From Lysobacter ciconiae (GTDB lineage: Bacteria; Pseudomonadota; Gammaproteobacteria; Xanthomonadales; Xanthomonadaceae): DNA of 64,000 bases. Below are positions 1 through 8,562 of the stretch, in pieces. The notes under the pieces are model-generated. The model was given only the letters and a program-made list of their open reading frames with translations, was not told the DNA's origin and did not search any database. The DNA lies in contig NZ_CP063656.1 of assembly GCF_015209725.1 (NCBI RefSeq), forward strand, positions 596,001 to 660,000, written 5' to 3'. A program made the translations under genes and the position numbers. The stretch's first letter is position 1; each line of letters opens with the position of its first letter.

Positions 1-2
1 TG

Positions 3-512
3 TTCGCGGGCTATGCGCTGGCCTTCATCGTGGTGATGATCGTGGTCGGCATCGCGGGCTGGATGCTGCGCACCCTGGTTCACTCGGTGGGATTGTCGGG
101 CGTGGACCGGATGCTCGGTTTCGTCGTCGGCGTCGTGCGCGGCCTGGTGATCGCCTGCGCGCTGCTGTTGCTGATCGGATTGACCGAGCTGCCGCGCGAG
201 CCGTCGTGGAAATCCTCGCGCGTGGTGCCGCTGCTGGTTCCGGGCGCCGAGCAGATGCGCGCCTGGCTTCCCGAGTGGGTCGCCGCGCAGGTGGACCTTC
301 GCGGTGATGGCGACGGCCCGGCGCTGCTGTCGTCCGACACGCTGCCGCGCCTGCCACGCCCGGTCACGCCGCCTGCGGCCCCTGATGCGGGTGCGCAGGA
401 TGCGCCCGGGCCCGGGCCGGTCGAGCAGGAAGCGCCGTTGCCGACGCCGGTGCGGTCAGCGCCGTCGGGCGACGCGGACAAACAATCGGTACTACCGGCC
501 GAACGCGGCTGA
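3..512 (+). CDS. cvpA: CvpA family membrane protein, 5' end cut by window edge
   Basis: The frame is open to the left edge, so the N terminus lies outside the window; about 169 residues are visible. They contain hydrophobic helices with the CvpA-like core around GVDRMLGFVVGVVRGL, followed by a Pro/Ala/Asp-rich cytoplasmic or periplasmic tail. In many gammaproteobacteria cvpA directly precedes purF, as here (69 bp gap), which strongly supports the call. CvpA is an inner-membrane protein named for its requirement in colicin V production; recent work in enterobacteria links it to envelope and bile resistance. Its biochemical role is not established. Co-transcription with purF is inferred from spacing and strand. 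Confidence 0.85.
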   Translation, partial: FAGYALAFIVVMIVVGIAGWMLRTLVHSVGLSGVDRMLGFVVGVVRGLVIACALLLLIGLTELPREPSWKSSRVVPLLVPGAEQMRAWLPEWVAAQVDLRGDGDGPALLSSDTLPRLPRPVTPPAAPDAGAQDAPGPGPVEQEAPLPTPVRSAPSGDADKQSVLPAERG

Positions 513-581
513 GACCTCTCCACGGCGGCGTCCGCGCGGTCGTTCTTTTTGCACCGCTCCAACCAACCAGGAATACCAGTC

Positions 582-2051
582 ATGTGCGGCATCATCGGAA
601 TCGTCGGCCACCAGGACGTCGCGGCGCAGCTCTATGACGGACTGCTCGTCCTCCAGCACCGTGGCCAGGACGCCGCAGGCATCGCCACCGCCGACCGCCA
701 CCGCTTGCTGTTGCACAAGGGCAACGGTCTGGTCAGCGACGTGTTTGACGACGCCGCGATGCGGCGGATGGTCGGCCACGTCGGCATCGGCCATTGCCGC
801 TACCCGACCGCCGGCAGCGAGGGCGACGACGAGGCCCAGCCGTTCTACGTCAACTCGCCCTACGGCATCGCGCTGGCCCACAACGGCAACCTGATCAACG
901 CCGACGCGTTGCGCGAGGAGCTGTTCCAGCAGGACCGGCGCAACGTCAACACCGAGTCGGATTCCGAAGTGCTGTTGAACGTGTTCGCGCACGAAATGGC
1001 TGGACTGGAGCCGCTGTCAGCGGAGACCGCGTTCCGCGCCGTGAGCGGTGTGTACCGGCGCTGCGTGGGTGGCTACGCGGTGGTGGCCACGGTGCTGGGT
1101 CTGGGGCTGGTCGCATTCCGTGATCCCAACGGCATCCGCCCGCTGGTGCTGGGCAAGCGCAGCGGCGCGAGCGGTGACGAATACGCGGTGGCATCCGAAT
1201 CGGTCGCCTTCGACCTGACCGGCTTCAAGCGCGTCCGCGACGTGCAGCCCGGTGAGGCGATCGTGATCACCAACGACGGCACCCTGCACGCGCGCCAGTG
1301 CGTCACGCCGGGCACGCATACGCCGTGCATCTTCGAGTACGTGTACTTCGCCCGGCCGGATTCGATGATCGATGACATCTCGGTGCACAAGGCGCGCATG
1401 CGGATGGGCCAGAAGCTCGGCGAGAAGATCCTGCGCCTGCGCCCGGACCACGACATCGATACGGTGATCCCGATTCCCGATTCATCGCGCGACGCGGCCC
1501 TGGAAGTGGCCAACGTGCTCGGCATCAAGTACCGCGAGGGCTTCATCAAGAACCGCTACGTCGGCCGCACCTTCATCATGCCGGGGCAGGAAATGCGGGC
1601 CAAATCGGTGCGCCGCAAGCTCAATCCGATTCCGCTGGAGTTCCGCAACCGGGTCGTGCTGCTGGTGGATGATTCGATCGTGCGCGGGACGACGTCGCGG
1701 CAAATCGTGCAGATGGCGCGCGAGGCCGGCGCGCGCAAGGTGTACCTGGCCTCGGCGGCGCCGCCGGTGCGCCATCCGAACATCTATGGTATCGACATGC
1801 CGAGCCGGGAGGAGCTGATCGCCCACCAGCGCGACGAGTCGGAAATCGAGAAGCTGCTGGGCTGCGACTGGCTGGTCTACCAGGACCTCACCGATCTGGA
1901 AGAGGCGGTGTCGGGGCCCAAGCAGCGACTGGAGCATTTCGATTCGTCGTGCTTCAACGGGGAATACGTGACGGGCGCGGCGGAGGAGTACTTCGAGCGC
2001 GTGCGGCGCTTGCGGTCGGATGAGGCCAAGGCGGATCGGCGGGCGCTTTAG
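582..2051 (+). CDS. purF: Amidophosphoribosyltransferase
   Basis: Catalyses the first committed step of purine synthesis: PRPP plus glutamine gives phosphoribosylamine. The 489-residue product begins MCGIIGIVG, in which Cys2 becomes the N-terminal nucleophile after Met removal. This fixes the start at 582 rather than the upstream TTG at 549. The N-terminal half is the class II glutaminase domain (HRGQDAAGI, HNGNL). The C-terminal half is a type I phosphoribosyltransferase with the PRPP loop VVLLVDDSIVRGTTS. Length fits the family. It follows cvpA by 69 bp on the same strand, the usual arrangement. Confidence 0.98.
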   Translation: MCGIIGIVGHQDVAAQLYDGLLVLQHRGQDAAGIATADRHRLLLHKGNGLVSDVFDDAAMRRMVGHVGIGHCRYPTAGSEGDDEAQPFYVNSPYGIALAHNGNLINADALREELFQQDRRNVNTESDSEVLLNVFAHEMAGLEPLSAETAFRAVSGVYRRCVGGYAVVATVLGLGLVAFRDPNGIRPLVLGKRSGASGDEYAVASESVAFDLTGFKRVRDVQPGEAIVITNDGTLHARQCVTPGTHTPCIFEYVYFARPDSMIDDISVHKARMRMGQKLGEKILRLRPDHDIDTVIPIPDSSRDAALEVANVLGIKYREGFIKNRYVGRTFIMPGQEMRAKSVRRKLNPIPLEFRNRVVLLVDDSIVRGTTSRQIVQMAREAGARKVYLASAAPPVRHPNIYGIDMPSREELIAHQRDESEIEKLLGCDWLVYQDLTDLEEAVSGPKQRLEHFDSSCFNGEYVTGAAEEYFERVRRLRSDEAKADRRAL

Positions 2052-2140
2052 TCGGTCGCTTGACTGGGCAGTTGGTTGTTGAGTGCGTGGGCGGGTTGGT
2101 TGGTTGTGTGATCCGGGATGTGGCTTGGAGGGTTCGCGCT

Positions 2141-2211
2141 GGCGACACCGGGACCCTGTTCCAAGTCGCTCCACGATATTCGCTTGGTTGGAACATGGTC
2201 CCGGTGTCGCC
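2141..2211. repeat. Long inverted repeat (24-bp arms) between purF and the DUF455 gene
   Basis: The left arm at 2141-2164 and the right arm at 2188-2211 are reverse complements over 24 bases with one mismatch, separated by a 23-base loop. The arms begin GGCGACACCGGGACC. There is no T-run after the stem, so it is not a standard intrinsic terminator. It resembles the large REP-like palindromes common in intergenic regions of this bacterial group. The rest of the 264-bp gap shows no gene. Confidence 0.75.
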
Positions 2212-2315
2212 TCGGGGTTCGGCCGCCCCTACAGGGTCGGCGGGTTGCATTCCGGCGGTGGATTGCGGCACGGCGCAAGCACCGAGCGAACAGACTGTGA
2301 AGGGTGGGGAGGTTC

Positions 2316-2414
2316 ATGGATCTTTTTGAGGCGGCCTGGGAATGCCTGGAGGCAGAGTCGCCGGACGCGAAGGTGGCGGCTACCATGCGCGCGGCTGCGG
2401 CGTTTTCCCGGGGG
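2316..2414 (+). other. Out-of-frame N-terminal segment of the DUF455 gene
   Basis: An ATG at 2316, preceded by a strong ribosome-binding site (GGGGAGG at about 2306-2312), opens a frame coding MDLFEAAWECLEAESPDAKV and on to AAAFSRG. This looks like the expected N terminus of DUF455 proteins. The frame does not connect to the rest of the protein: continuity with the downstream frame (GELSIPTDAPPP) needs one extra G, or a -1 slip, in the CCCGGGGG run at 2407-2414. It is a real frameshift, a programmed slip or a homopolymer error; sequence alone cannot decide. Confidence 0.7.
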
Positions 2415-3136
2415 AACTGTCGATTCCGACCGATGCCCCGCCGCCGCGGCCGATCGGGATGCCGGGGCGGCCGTCGCGGCCGCGCCTGGTGCATCCGCGC
2501 GATCTGCCGCGGCGCGGGTTTGGCAGCGACGAGGGGCGGGCGGCGTTCATCCATGCCATCGCGCACATCGAGTTCAACGCCATCGACCTGGCCTGGGATG
2601 CGGTGTACCGGTTCCGGCGGCTGCCGGATCGGTTCTACGCCGACTGGGTGCAGGTGGCGGCCGATGAGGCGCGGCATTTCACGATGCTGCGTGGGCGACT
2701 GCAGCAGTTGGGGCGCGATTACGGGGACTTCGACGCGCACAACGGTCTGTGGGAGATGGCGCAGAAGACGGCCGGCGACGGGCTGGCGCGGATGGCGCTG
2801 GTGCCGCGCGTGCTGGAAGCGCGCGGGCTGGACGTGACGCCGGGAATGATCCAGCGCCTGAAGGGCTTGGGCGACACGCAGACGGTCGCGATCCTGGAAG
2901 TCATCCTGGAGGAGGAGGTCGCACATGTCGCTGCCGGATCGCGCTGGTTCCGCTGGTATTGCGAGCGCCGCGGCGTGGATCCGCCATCGACGTTCCGCGA
3001 GCTGCTGACCGGCTACGCGCGCGCGGTGCTGCACGGGCCGTTCAACGTCGAGGCGCGTACCCGGGCGGGTTTCGATGAGGAGGAGCTGGCGATGCTTGAG
3101 GCGGCGGTCACAGAACTGGCCGCGGGGCCGGCGTGA
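2342..3136 (+). CDS. DUF455 family ferritin-like protein (N terminus frameshifted)
   Basis: The intact downstream frame gives up to 264 residues, but the first 22 or so (MPGGRVAGREG...) look like out-of-frame translation. The conserved protein begins at about GELSIPTDAPPP. The body matches the DUF455 ferritin-like family, with helices carrying probable metal ligands: HIEFNAIDLAWD, ADEARHF and EEEVAHVAAG. Members are predicted di-metal helical-bundle proteins of unknown reaction; some annotations relate them to rRNA or tRNA modification partners. If the frame break is real, translation from the good ribosome site at 2316 makes a nonsense protein and this gene is probably a recent pseudogene. 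It lies between purF and a lipoprotein gene on the same strand. Confidence 0.75.
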   Translation: MPGGRVAGREGGGYHARGCGVFPGELSIPTDAPPPRPIGMPGRPSRPRLVHPRDLPRRGFGSDEGRAAFIHAIAHIEFNAIDLAWDAVYRFRRLPDRFYADWVQVAADEARHFTMLRGRLQQLGRDYGDFDAHNGLWEMAQKTAGDGLARMALVPRVLEARGLDVTPGMIQRLKGLGDTQTVAILEVILEEEVAHVAAGSRWFRWYCERRGVDPPSTFRELLTGYARAVLHGPFNVEARTRAGFDEEELAMLEAAVTELAAGPA

Positions 3137-3184
3137 CCAAAGCGGTCGGTTAAGCTCAGCGCTTCCAATCGGGAGGGCGTTGCC

Positions 3185-3655
3185 ATGAATCATCTGCGTG
3201 CGTTGACGGTGTTGCTGTGCGGCCTCGCTGCCGGCACTGTCTTGCCGGGCTGCGACCCCGATACGTCCGCACCCGCATCATCTTCGACAGAGAACCGAAA
3301 CGGGAGCGCACCGCCGGTATCCTCCGTGCCGCCCGAGGGCAATGCGGCCCCCGATGGCGACCGGACGGTCGGGTTCCATGCGCGCGGCAACGAGCCCTTC
3401 TGGTCGGTCGAGGTCGCCGGGGACAAGCTGCTCTACAACACGCCCGATACCCAGCCGGGCGTCGAACTGGCGGCGACGCGAACCGACACCGCGACCGACG
3501 TCGAGTTCCGCGGCGTCCATGACGGCAAGGAATTCGTGCTTATCATCACCCCAGGCCATTGCGAGGATTCGATGTCCGACCAGGACTACGATTACACGGC
3601 GAGCTTCAGCGACGGCGAGCGCCAGCTGACCGGCTGCGCCAGCGCCGAGGACTGA
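3185..3655 (+). CDS. Lipoprotein with COG3650-like domain
   Basis: A 156-residue protein with a lipoprotein signal peptide: a hydrophobic stretch, then a lipobox ending LPGC with Cys23 as the likely lipidated residue. A Ser/Pro/Asn-rich linker follows. The C-terminal domain begins GNEPFWSVEV and includes CEDSMSDQDYDY and a final GC pair, typical of the COG3650 small-molecule-binding-like lipoprotein family, often found fused to or beside META/HslJ domains. It should sit in the outer or inner membrane facing the periplasm. Function is unknown. It begins 48 bp after the DUF455 gene and is convergent with lpxH. Confidence 0.8.
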   Translation: MNHLRALTVLLCGLAAGTVLPGCDPDTSAPASSSTENRNGSAPPVSSVPPEGNAAPDGDRTVGFHARGNEPFWSVEVAGDKLLYNTPDTQPGVELAATRTDTATDVEFRGVHDGKEFVLIITPGHCEDSMSDQDYDYTASFSDGERQLTGCASAED

Positions 3656-3685
3656 CGCGCACGGGTTTTTTCGCCGCCCAGCCTC

Positions 3686-4420
3686 TCAGGCGAGCGCCTC
3701 GAGGCGGTGCCCCTGGGAGTCGACCCGCAGCACCGATCCCTGCTCGTACCAGTCGCCCAGCACGATGCGCTCGCGCGGGCGACCGTCCACGTCCAGCGCG
3801 TGCACTGCCGGCCGATGGGTATGTCCATGGATCAGCGTCTCGACGCCGAATTGCTGGAAGGCGGCGGCGACCGCGGCGGGCGCGACATCGGTAATCGTTT
3901 CCATCGTGCCTTGCGAGGCCAGGCCCGACTGGTGCGCCTTGCTGGCCTCGCGCGCCTGCTTGGCAAAAGCGATCCGCGCGGCCAGTGGCTGGGCCAGGAA
4001 CTGCGCCTGCCACACGGGATCGCGGGTCTGGGCACGGAACTGCTGGTAAGCGACGTCATCGGTGCACAGCGTGTCGCCGTGCATCAGCAGCACCGGTTTG
4101 CCATACAGATCGACGACGGTGGGGTCGGGCAGGATCGCCATTCCCGCCCGATCGGCGAAAGCCTGACCCACCAGGAAATCCCGGTTGCCGTGCATGAACC
4201 AGACCGGCGTTCCGCCATCGGCGACCACGCGCAGGCGGTCGGCGACAAAAGTGGCGGTGGCGGAAGGGTCGTCATCGCCGATCCACGCCTCGAACAGGTC
4301 ACCGAGGATGTAGAGCGCGTCCGCGCCGCGCGCTTCCGCGTCCAGGAAGCGCCCAAACAGCTCGGTAATGTGCGGGCGTTCCGCGTCCAGGTGCAGGTCG
4401 GAGATGAAGAGCGTCGTCAT
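3686..4420 (-). CDS. lpxH: UDP-2,3-diacylglucosamine diphosphatase
   Basis: Hydrolyses UDP-2,3-diacylglucosamine to lipid X plus UMP in lipid A synthesis at the inner membrane. The 244-residue product carries the full calcineurin-like metallophosphatase set in order: SDLHLD near the N terminus, ILGDLFEAWIGDD, MHGNRDFL, MHGDTLCTDD and IHGHTHRP. Length is typical of LpxH. The start at 4420 (MTTLFISDLHL) puts the first motif at residue 7, as in the family. It reads divergently from nothing close: the next gene upstream on this strand is the DUF4124 protein. Confidence 0.96.
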   Translation of the reverse strand: MTTLFISDLHLDAERPHITELFGRFLDAEARGADALYILGDLFEAWIGDDDPSATATFVADRLRVVADGGTPVWFMHGNRDFLVGQAFADRAGMAILPDPTVVDLYGKPVLLMHGDTLCTDDVAYQQFRAQTRDPVWQAQFLAQPLAARIAFAKQAREASKAHQSGLASQGTMETITDVAPAAVAAAFQQFGVETLIHGHTHRPAVHALDVDGRPRERIVLGDWYEQGSVLRVDSQGHRLEALA

Positions 4421-4467
4421 CGCGGCATTGTAGGCGCTGGGTGCGCATCCGCTGAACCACCCACCGC

Positions 4468-5061
4468 TCAGCCGCGGATCCACCAGCAGCCAAAGTGGCG
4501 TTGCAGTCCGAACACGGTGTTGGATGGACTGATCCCGTCGCCGGTCGACTGCTCGATGCGCAGGGCCACGGGTGTCTGGCTGATCGGGCGTTTTGCGTAG
4601 TACTCCTCGTCGCTGACCACGCCATCGACCGACTGCATCGTTTGCGGACCGACCTGCACGATGCCGGCCAGCGGCCGGTGGGCCACCGCATCCAGCCGAC
4701 GCAGGATGGCCACGCTCTGGCCGCCGGACATGCCGGCCCAGTGGTAGACCCCGGCCAGCTGGTTGGTGTCCTGCTGGTTGATCGCGTTGGCGACGCGCAG
4801 GACCAGTTCGGGAAGATTGCGGGCGCAGCCAAAGCGCGGCGTTGCGCGGCGACGCTGGCCCGCCTGCCCGATAGAGAGATCGCCTGCCGGGGAAGGCGTC
4901 GCGCCGAGTTCGGAGCACGGACGATCGGTGTAGACCATGCCGCCGTCCGGCGCCTGGCAACGATAGATCGCGGCCTGGACAACGCGCGGTGCCACGCCGG
5001 CCGTGACCAGGAAACTGGCCAGAAGCGCGGCACGCAGCAGGTTGGTCGGGGCCGGGGACAT
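4468..5061 (-). CDS. Secreted DUF4124 domain protein
   Basis: 197 residues. An N-terminal signal peptide (hydrophobic LLRAALLASFLVTAGVAP, likely cleavage after VQA) precedes a DUF4124 module (AIYRCQAPDGGMVYTDRPC), which is common in exported xanthomonad proteins. The remainder carries a conserved-looking region with two further Cys residues (FGCARNLPE and HFGCWWIRG) that could form a disulfide. No catalytic motif is recognised. It is encoded 47 bp upstream of lpxH on the same strand and may be co-transcribed. Function unknown; periplasmic location is inferred from the signal peptide. Confidence 0.75.
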   Translation of the reverse strand: MSPAPTNLLRAALLASFLVTAGVAPRVVQAAIYRCQAPDGGMVYTDRPCSELGATPSPAGDLSIGQAGQRRRATPRFGCARNLPELVLRVANAINQQDTNQLAGVYHWAGMSGGQSVAILRRLDAVAHRPLAGIVQVGPQTMQSVDGVVSDEEYYAKRPISQTPVALRIEQSTGDGISPSNTVFGLQRHFGCWWIRG

Positions 5062-5239
5062 CCGTGCAGGTTACTACCGCCCGGCGTCGCGGCGGGGCGA
5101 TGGAAGGGCGCTTGGCGGGTTCCGGCGCATTGGTGGAGCAAATGAAATACAGCGTTGGCACAGGCGGCATGCTGCAGCGGCTGTTGTCGTTACATTGACG
5201 TGGATGCCACTGAATGACGACCACAAAGAGGGTGTGCCA

Positions 5240-6517
5240 ATGAAGTTTGAAACGCTCGCGATACACGCGGGATACGAGATCGACCCGACCACCAAATCGG
5301 TGGCGGTACCGATCTACCAGACCACGTCCTACGCCTTCGACAGCACCCAGCACGCGGCCGACCTGTTCGACCTGAAGACGCCCGGCAACATCTACACCCG
5401 CATCATGAACCCGACCAACGCGGTGCTCGAGGAGCGCGTCGCGGCGCTGGAGGGCGGCGTGGGCGCGCTGGCGGTGGCGTCGGGCATGGCGGCGATCACC
5501 TATGCGATCCAGACCATCGCCCAGCAGGGCGACAACATTGTCTCGGTGAGCAAGTTGTACGGCGGAACCTACAACCTGTTCGCCCACACCTTCCCGCGCC
5601 AGGGGATCAGCGTACGGCTCGCCTCGCACGATGACATCGCCGGGCTGGAGGCGCTGATCGATGGGGACACCAAGGCGGTGTTCTGCGAGTCCATCGGCAA
5701 TCCCGGCGGCGACATCGTCGATATCCGGGCGCTGGCCGATATGGCGCATCGCCACGGCATTCCGCTGATCGTCGACAACACGGTGGCGACCCCGGCCCTG
5801 TGCCGCCCGTTCGAGCACGGCGCCGACATCGTGGTGCACGCCCTGACCAAGTACATGGGCGGCCACGGGACAACGATTGCCGGAGCCATCGTGGACTCGG
5901 GCAAATTCCCGTGGGCCGAGCACAAGGCGCGCTTTCCGATGCTCAACGAGCCCGACCCGTCCTACCACGACGTGGTCTACACCGAAGCTTTCGGCCCCGC
6001 CGCGTTCATCGGCCGCTGCCGCGTGGTGCCGCTGCGCAATACCGGCGCGGCGTTGTCGCCGTTCAACGCATTTCTGGTGCTGCAGGGCATCGAGACGCTG
6101 GCGCTGCGCATGGAGCGCCACTGCGCCAACGCGCTGAAGGTCGCGCAGTTCCTGCAGGCGCACGACCACGTGGCCTGGGTGAAGTACGCCGGCTTGCCTG
6201 AGCATCCCGACCACGCGCTCGCGCAGAGCTATATGGGCGGCTGTCCGGCAGGCATCCTCACCTTCGGCATCAACGGCGGGGCCACGGCGGGGGCGCGCTT
6301 CATCGACGCGCTGCAGATGATCGTGCGCCTGGTCAACATCGGCGATGCGAAGTCGCTCGCCTGCCACCCGGCATCGACTACCCACCGTCAGCTCAATGCC
6401 GAGGAACTCGCCGCGGCCGGCGTCAGCGAGGACATGGTGCGGCTGTCGATCGGGCTGGAGCACATCGATGACATCCTCGCCGACCTCAGCCAGGCTTTGG
6501 AGGCCAGCCGGGGCTGA
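5240..6517 (+). CDS. metY: O-acetylhomoserine sulfhydrylase (MetY type)
   Basis: A PLP enzyme of the Cys/Met metabolism family, 425 residues, converting O-acetylhomoserine plus sulfide (or methanethiol) to homocysteine (or methionine). The PLP lysine is Lys204 in HALTKYMGGHGT. The FETLAIHAGYE N terminus, TRIMNPTNAVLEERVAALEGG and the length above 420 residues match the O-acetylhomoserine aminocarboxypropyltransferase subgroup rather than the shorter cystathionine synthases and lyases. The start at 5240 has AAAGAGGG upstream; the longer in-frame extension lacks conservation. It is convergent with metF (16 bp between stops), and ahcY is 5 kb away, so it sits in a methionine-cycle neighbourhood. 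Confidence 0.92.
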   Translation: MKFETLAIHAGYEIDPTTKSVAVPIYQTTSYAFDSTQHAADLFDLKTPGNIYTRIMNPTNAVLEERVAALEGGVGALAVASGMAAITYAIQTIAQQGDNIVSVSKLYGGTYNLFAHTFPRQGISVRLASHDDIAGLEALIDGDTKAVFCESIGNPGGDIVDIRALADMAHRHGIPLIVDNTVATPALCRPFEHGADIVVHALTKYMGGHGTTIAGAIVDSGKFPWAEHKARFPMLNEPDPSYHDVVYTEAFGPAAFIGRCRVVPLRNTGAALSPFNAFLVLQGIETLALRMERHCANALKVAQFLQAHDHVAWVKYAGLPEHPDHALAQSYMGGCPAGILTFGINGGATAGARFIDALQMIVRLVNIGDAKSLACHPASTTHRQLNAEELAAAGVSEDMVRLSIGLEHIDDILADLSQALEASRG

Positions 6518-6532
6518 GGCGCGGTTGCCCGC

Positions 6533-7363
6533 TTACGCGAGCCGCGCCAGCACGGCCAGGGTCGGCCTGGCCAGGTTGAGCGTGTAGAAGTGCATGCCCG
6601 GGGCGCCGCCGTCGATCAGGCGCTGGCACAGCTGGGCCACCACGTCGGTACCGAACGCGCGCACGCTGGCCACATCATCGCCGTAGGCGAGCATGCGCTG
6701 CGTGACCCAACGCGGAATCTCGGCCCCGCACATCTCCGAGAACCGCCGCAGCTGGCTGAAATTGGCGATCGGCATGATGCCCGGCACGATCGGGATATCC
6801 ACTCCCGCCGCGCGCACGTCGTCGACGAAGCGGAAATAGGCGTCGGCGTTGTAGAAGTACTGGGTGATCGCGCCGTCGGCGCCGGCCTTCGCCTTGCCGA
6901 TGAAATGCTTCAGGTCGGCGTGCGCGTCGCGGGCCTGCGGGTGCATCTCCGGGTAGGCCGCGACTTCGATGCGGAAATGATCGCCGGTCTCGTCGCGGAT
7001 GAACTCGACCAGCTCGCTGGCGTAGCGCAGGTCACCGGGGCTGGCCATGCCCGAGGGCAGGTCGCCGCGCAGGGTCACCAGCCGCGTGGCGCCCATGGAA
7101 ATGTAGCGCTGCAGTTGCGCGCGGATCTCCTCGCGGCTGCCGCCCATGCAGCTGATGTGCGGGGCCGCCTCCAGGGCGTGGTGCCGCTGCAGGCGCTCGA
7201 TCGTCTCCGGCGTGTGGCTCAGGGTCGAGCCGCCGGCGCCGAAGGTCACGCTGACGTAGTCGGGGACGGCCGACTTCAGCCGGGCCGCGGTGCGGTCCAG
7301 CTGCTTGCGCTGCTCGTCGGTCTTGGGCGGGTAGAACTCGAAACTGGTCGCGGTCGCGGTCAT
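6533..7363 (-). CDS. metF: Methylenetetrahydrofolate reductase
   Basis: Reduces 5,10-methylene-THF to 5-methyl-THF, supplying the methyl group for methionine synthesis. 276 residues form the catalytic TIM barrel only, as in bacterial MetF. Visible motifs are SFEFYPPKTDEQ at the N terminus, VSVTFGAGGS, TLRGDLP, EVAAYPEMHPQA and GADGAITQYFYN. The start ATG at 7363 immediately precedes the conserved N terminus. A good promoter lies just upstream at 7393-7422. It is convergent with metY. Confidence 0.97.
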   Translation of the reverse strand: MTATATSFEFYPPKTDEQRKQLDRTAARLKSAVPDYVSVTFGAGGSTLSHTPETIERLQRHHALEAAPHISCMGGSREEIRAQLQRYISMGATRLVTLRGDLPSGMASPGDLRYASELVEFIRDETGDHFRIEVAAYPEMHPQARDAHADLKHFIGKAKAGADGAITQYFYNADAYFRFVDDVRAAGVDIPIVPGIMPIANFSQLRRFSEMCGAEIPRWVTQRMLAYGDDVASVRAFGTDVVAQLCQRLIDGGAPGMHFYTLNLARPTLAVLARLA

Positions 7364-7392
7364 GCGGATGCTGCGGCGTGGGGTAGGCGGGA

Positions 7393-7422
7393 AATATATC
7401 GCTCTATCGTGATGGATGTAAA
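7393..7422 (-). promoter_or_regulatory. Putative metF promoter
   Basis: On the minus strand TTTACA (7417-7422) and TATATT (7393-7398) are separated by 18 bases, close to the sigma-70 consensus in an otherwise GC-rich stretch. The predicted start would leave a leader of only about 23 bases before metF. No riboswitch-like structure is seen between promoter and gene. Confidence 0.6.
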
Positions 7423-7574
7423 TGCAAGCGGGTTTCCGGGCCGATTGCGCGGGCCGTTCCCGCCGGGCGCCCTCAAACGCCGTCTGCAGCCGATTGTGGC
7501 CGTTGGTCACCCGGCGCAACACGGCGGTGGTGGATGCGGCGATGCTTCCATCACGACAACAAGGAGCCGCAGCG

Positions 7575-8522
7575 ATGAATCAGCCAGCCCATTCCCTCAC
7601 CCGTTTCCCAAAGCGCACCCCGGCCGCCGTGGCCGCGGCGATTCTTGCTGTGGCCTCGCTCACCGCCACCGCAGCGCCGCTGGATCACCACGGCATCAGC
7701 GTCGAGGTGGTCGGCGAAGGCACGCCGGTGCTGATGATTCCCGGCCTCAACAGTGGCGCGGACACGTGGCGCGAGACCTGCCATTCATTGCGCCAGCCGG
7801 CCGCTGATGGCGCCAGCGCCATGCCGATCCAATGCCACCTGGTCCAGTTGCCGGGCTTCGCCGGCCTGGCGCCGGTGGAGGGCGAGGACTTCCTTCCGGT
7901 GATGCGCGACGGGTTGCTGGACTACGTCGTCGAGCACGACCTGCAGGGGCTGACGGTGATCGGCCACAGCCTGGGCGGAACGCTGGCCCTGCAGATGGCG
8001 ATCAAGCAACCCGACGCGGTGGCCAGGCTGGTAATCGTCGACAGCCTGCCGTATTTCGCCGCCGCGCAGAATCCGGCCGCGACCGTGGCAACGACCAGAC
8101 CGATGGCCGAGCAGATGCGCGCCGGTATGCTGGCGCTGGATGAGACGATGTACTTCGCCCAGGCCGAGGCTTCGCTGCTGGGCATGACCCGGGCGCCGGA
8201 GCGGGTCGAGACGCTGAAGAAGTGGGGACGCGACAGCGACCGTGCGACCACCGCCCAGGCCATGTATGAGCTCATGACAACCGACCTGCGTGGTGAGCTC
8301 GGTGCCATCCGCGTGCCGACCCTGGTGCTGGGCAGCTGGGCAGCCTACAAACCCTACGGCGCGACCATCGAATCGACGCGGAAGATCTTTGCCGACCAGT
8401 ACGCCAGGTTGCCGAGCGCACGCATCGAGATGAGCCGGGGCGGCTACCACTTCCTGATGTGGGACGATCCGCAGTGGGTGCAGGCGCAGATACGCGGGTT
8501 TGTCTCGCCCTCGACCCCTTGA
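7575..8522 (+). CDS. Secreted alpha/beta hydrolase
   Basis: 315 residues. A signal peptide (RTPAAVAAAILAVASLTATA) suggests export to the periplasm or medium. The mature part is an alpha/beta-hydrolase fold: oxyanion region MIPGLNSGADTW, nucleophile elbow GHSLGG with Ser132, and a probable catalytic His in GGYHFLMWDDP near the C terminus. The acid residue is likely in the region before IRVPTLVLGSWAAY. Substrate unknown; esterase or lipase-like activity is the generic expectation. The start is set by AAGGAG at 7561-7566. It precedes the two-component genes on the same strand with a 40-bp gap, so co-expression is possible. Confidence 0.85.
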   Translation: MNQPAHSLTRFPKRTPAAVAAAILAVASLTATAAPLDHHGISVEVVGEGTPVLMIPGLNSGADTWRETCHSLRQPAADGASAMPIQCHLVQLPGFAGLAPVEGEDFLPVMRDGLLDYVVEHDLQGLTVIGHSLGGTLALQMAIKQPDAVARLVIVDSLPYFAAAQNPAATVATTRPMAEQMRAGMLALDETMYFAQAEASLLGMTRAPERVETLKKWGRDSDRATTAQAMYELMTTDLRGELGAIRVPTLVLGSWAAYKPYGATIESTRKIFADQYARLPSARIEMSRGGYHFLMWDDPQWVQAQIRGFVSPSTP

Positions 8523-8562
8523 TGCACCGAGGTGCGGGCGGTCCGCGCCGCCCGGCCTGAAC

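Noticed and set aside
5062..5239. SAM/SAH-type riboswitch before metY
   Set aside because: I see none of the conserved blocks; only an AT-richer stretch with possible weak promoter hexamers.
3686..6463. Minus-strand 925-codon frame covering lpxH and most of metY
   Set aside because: Only the last 244 residues are LpxH; the rest is antisense to metY and has no family signal.
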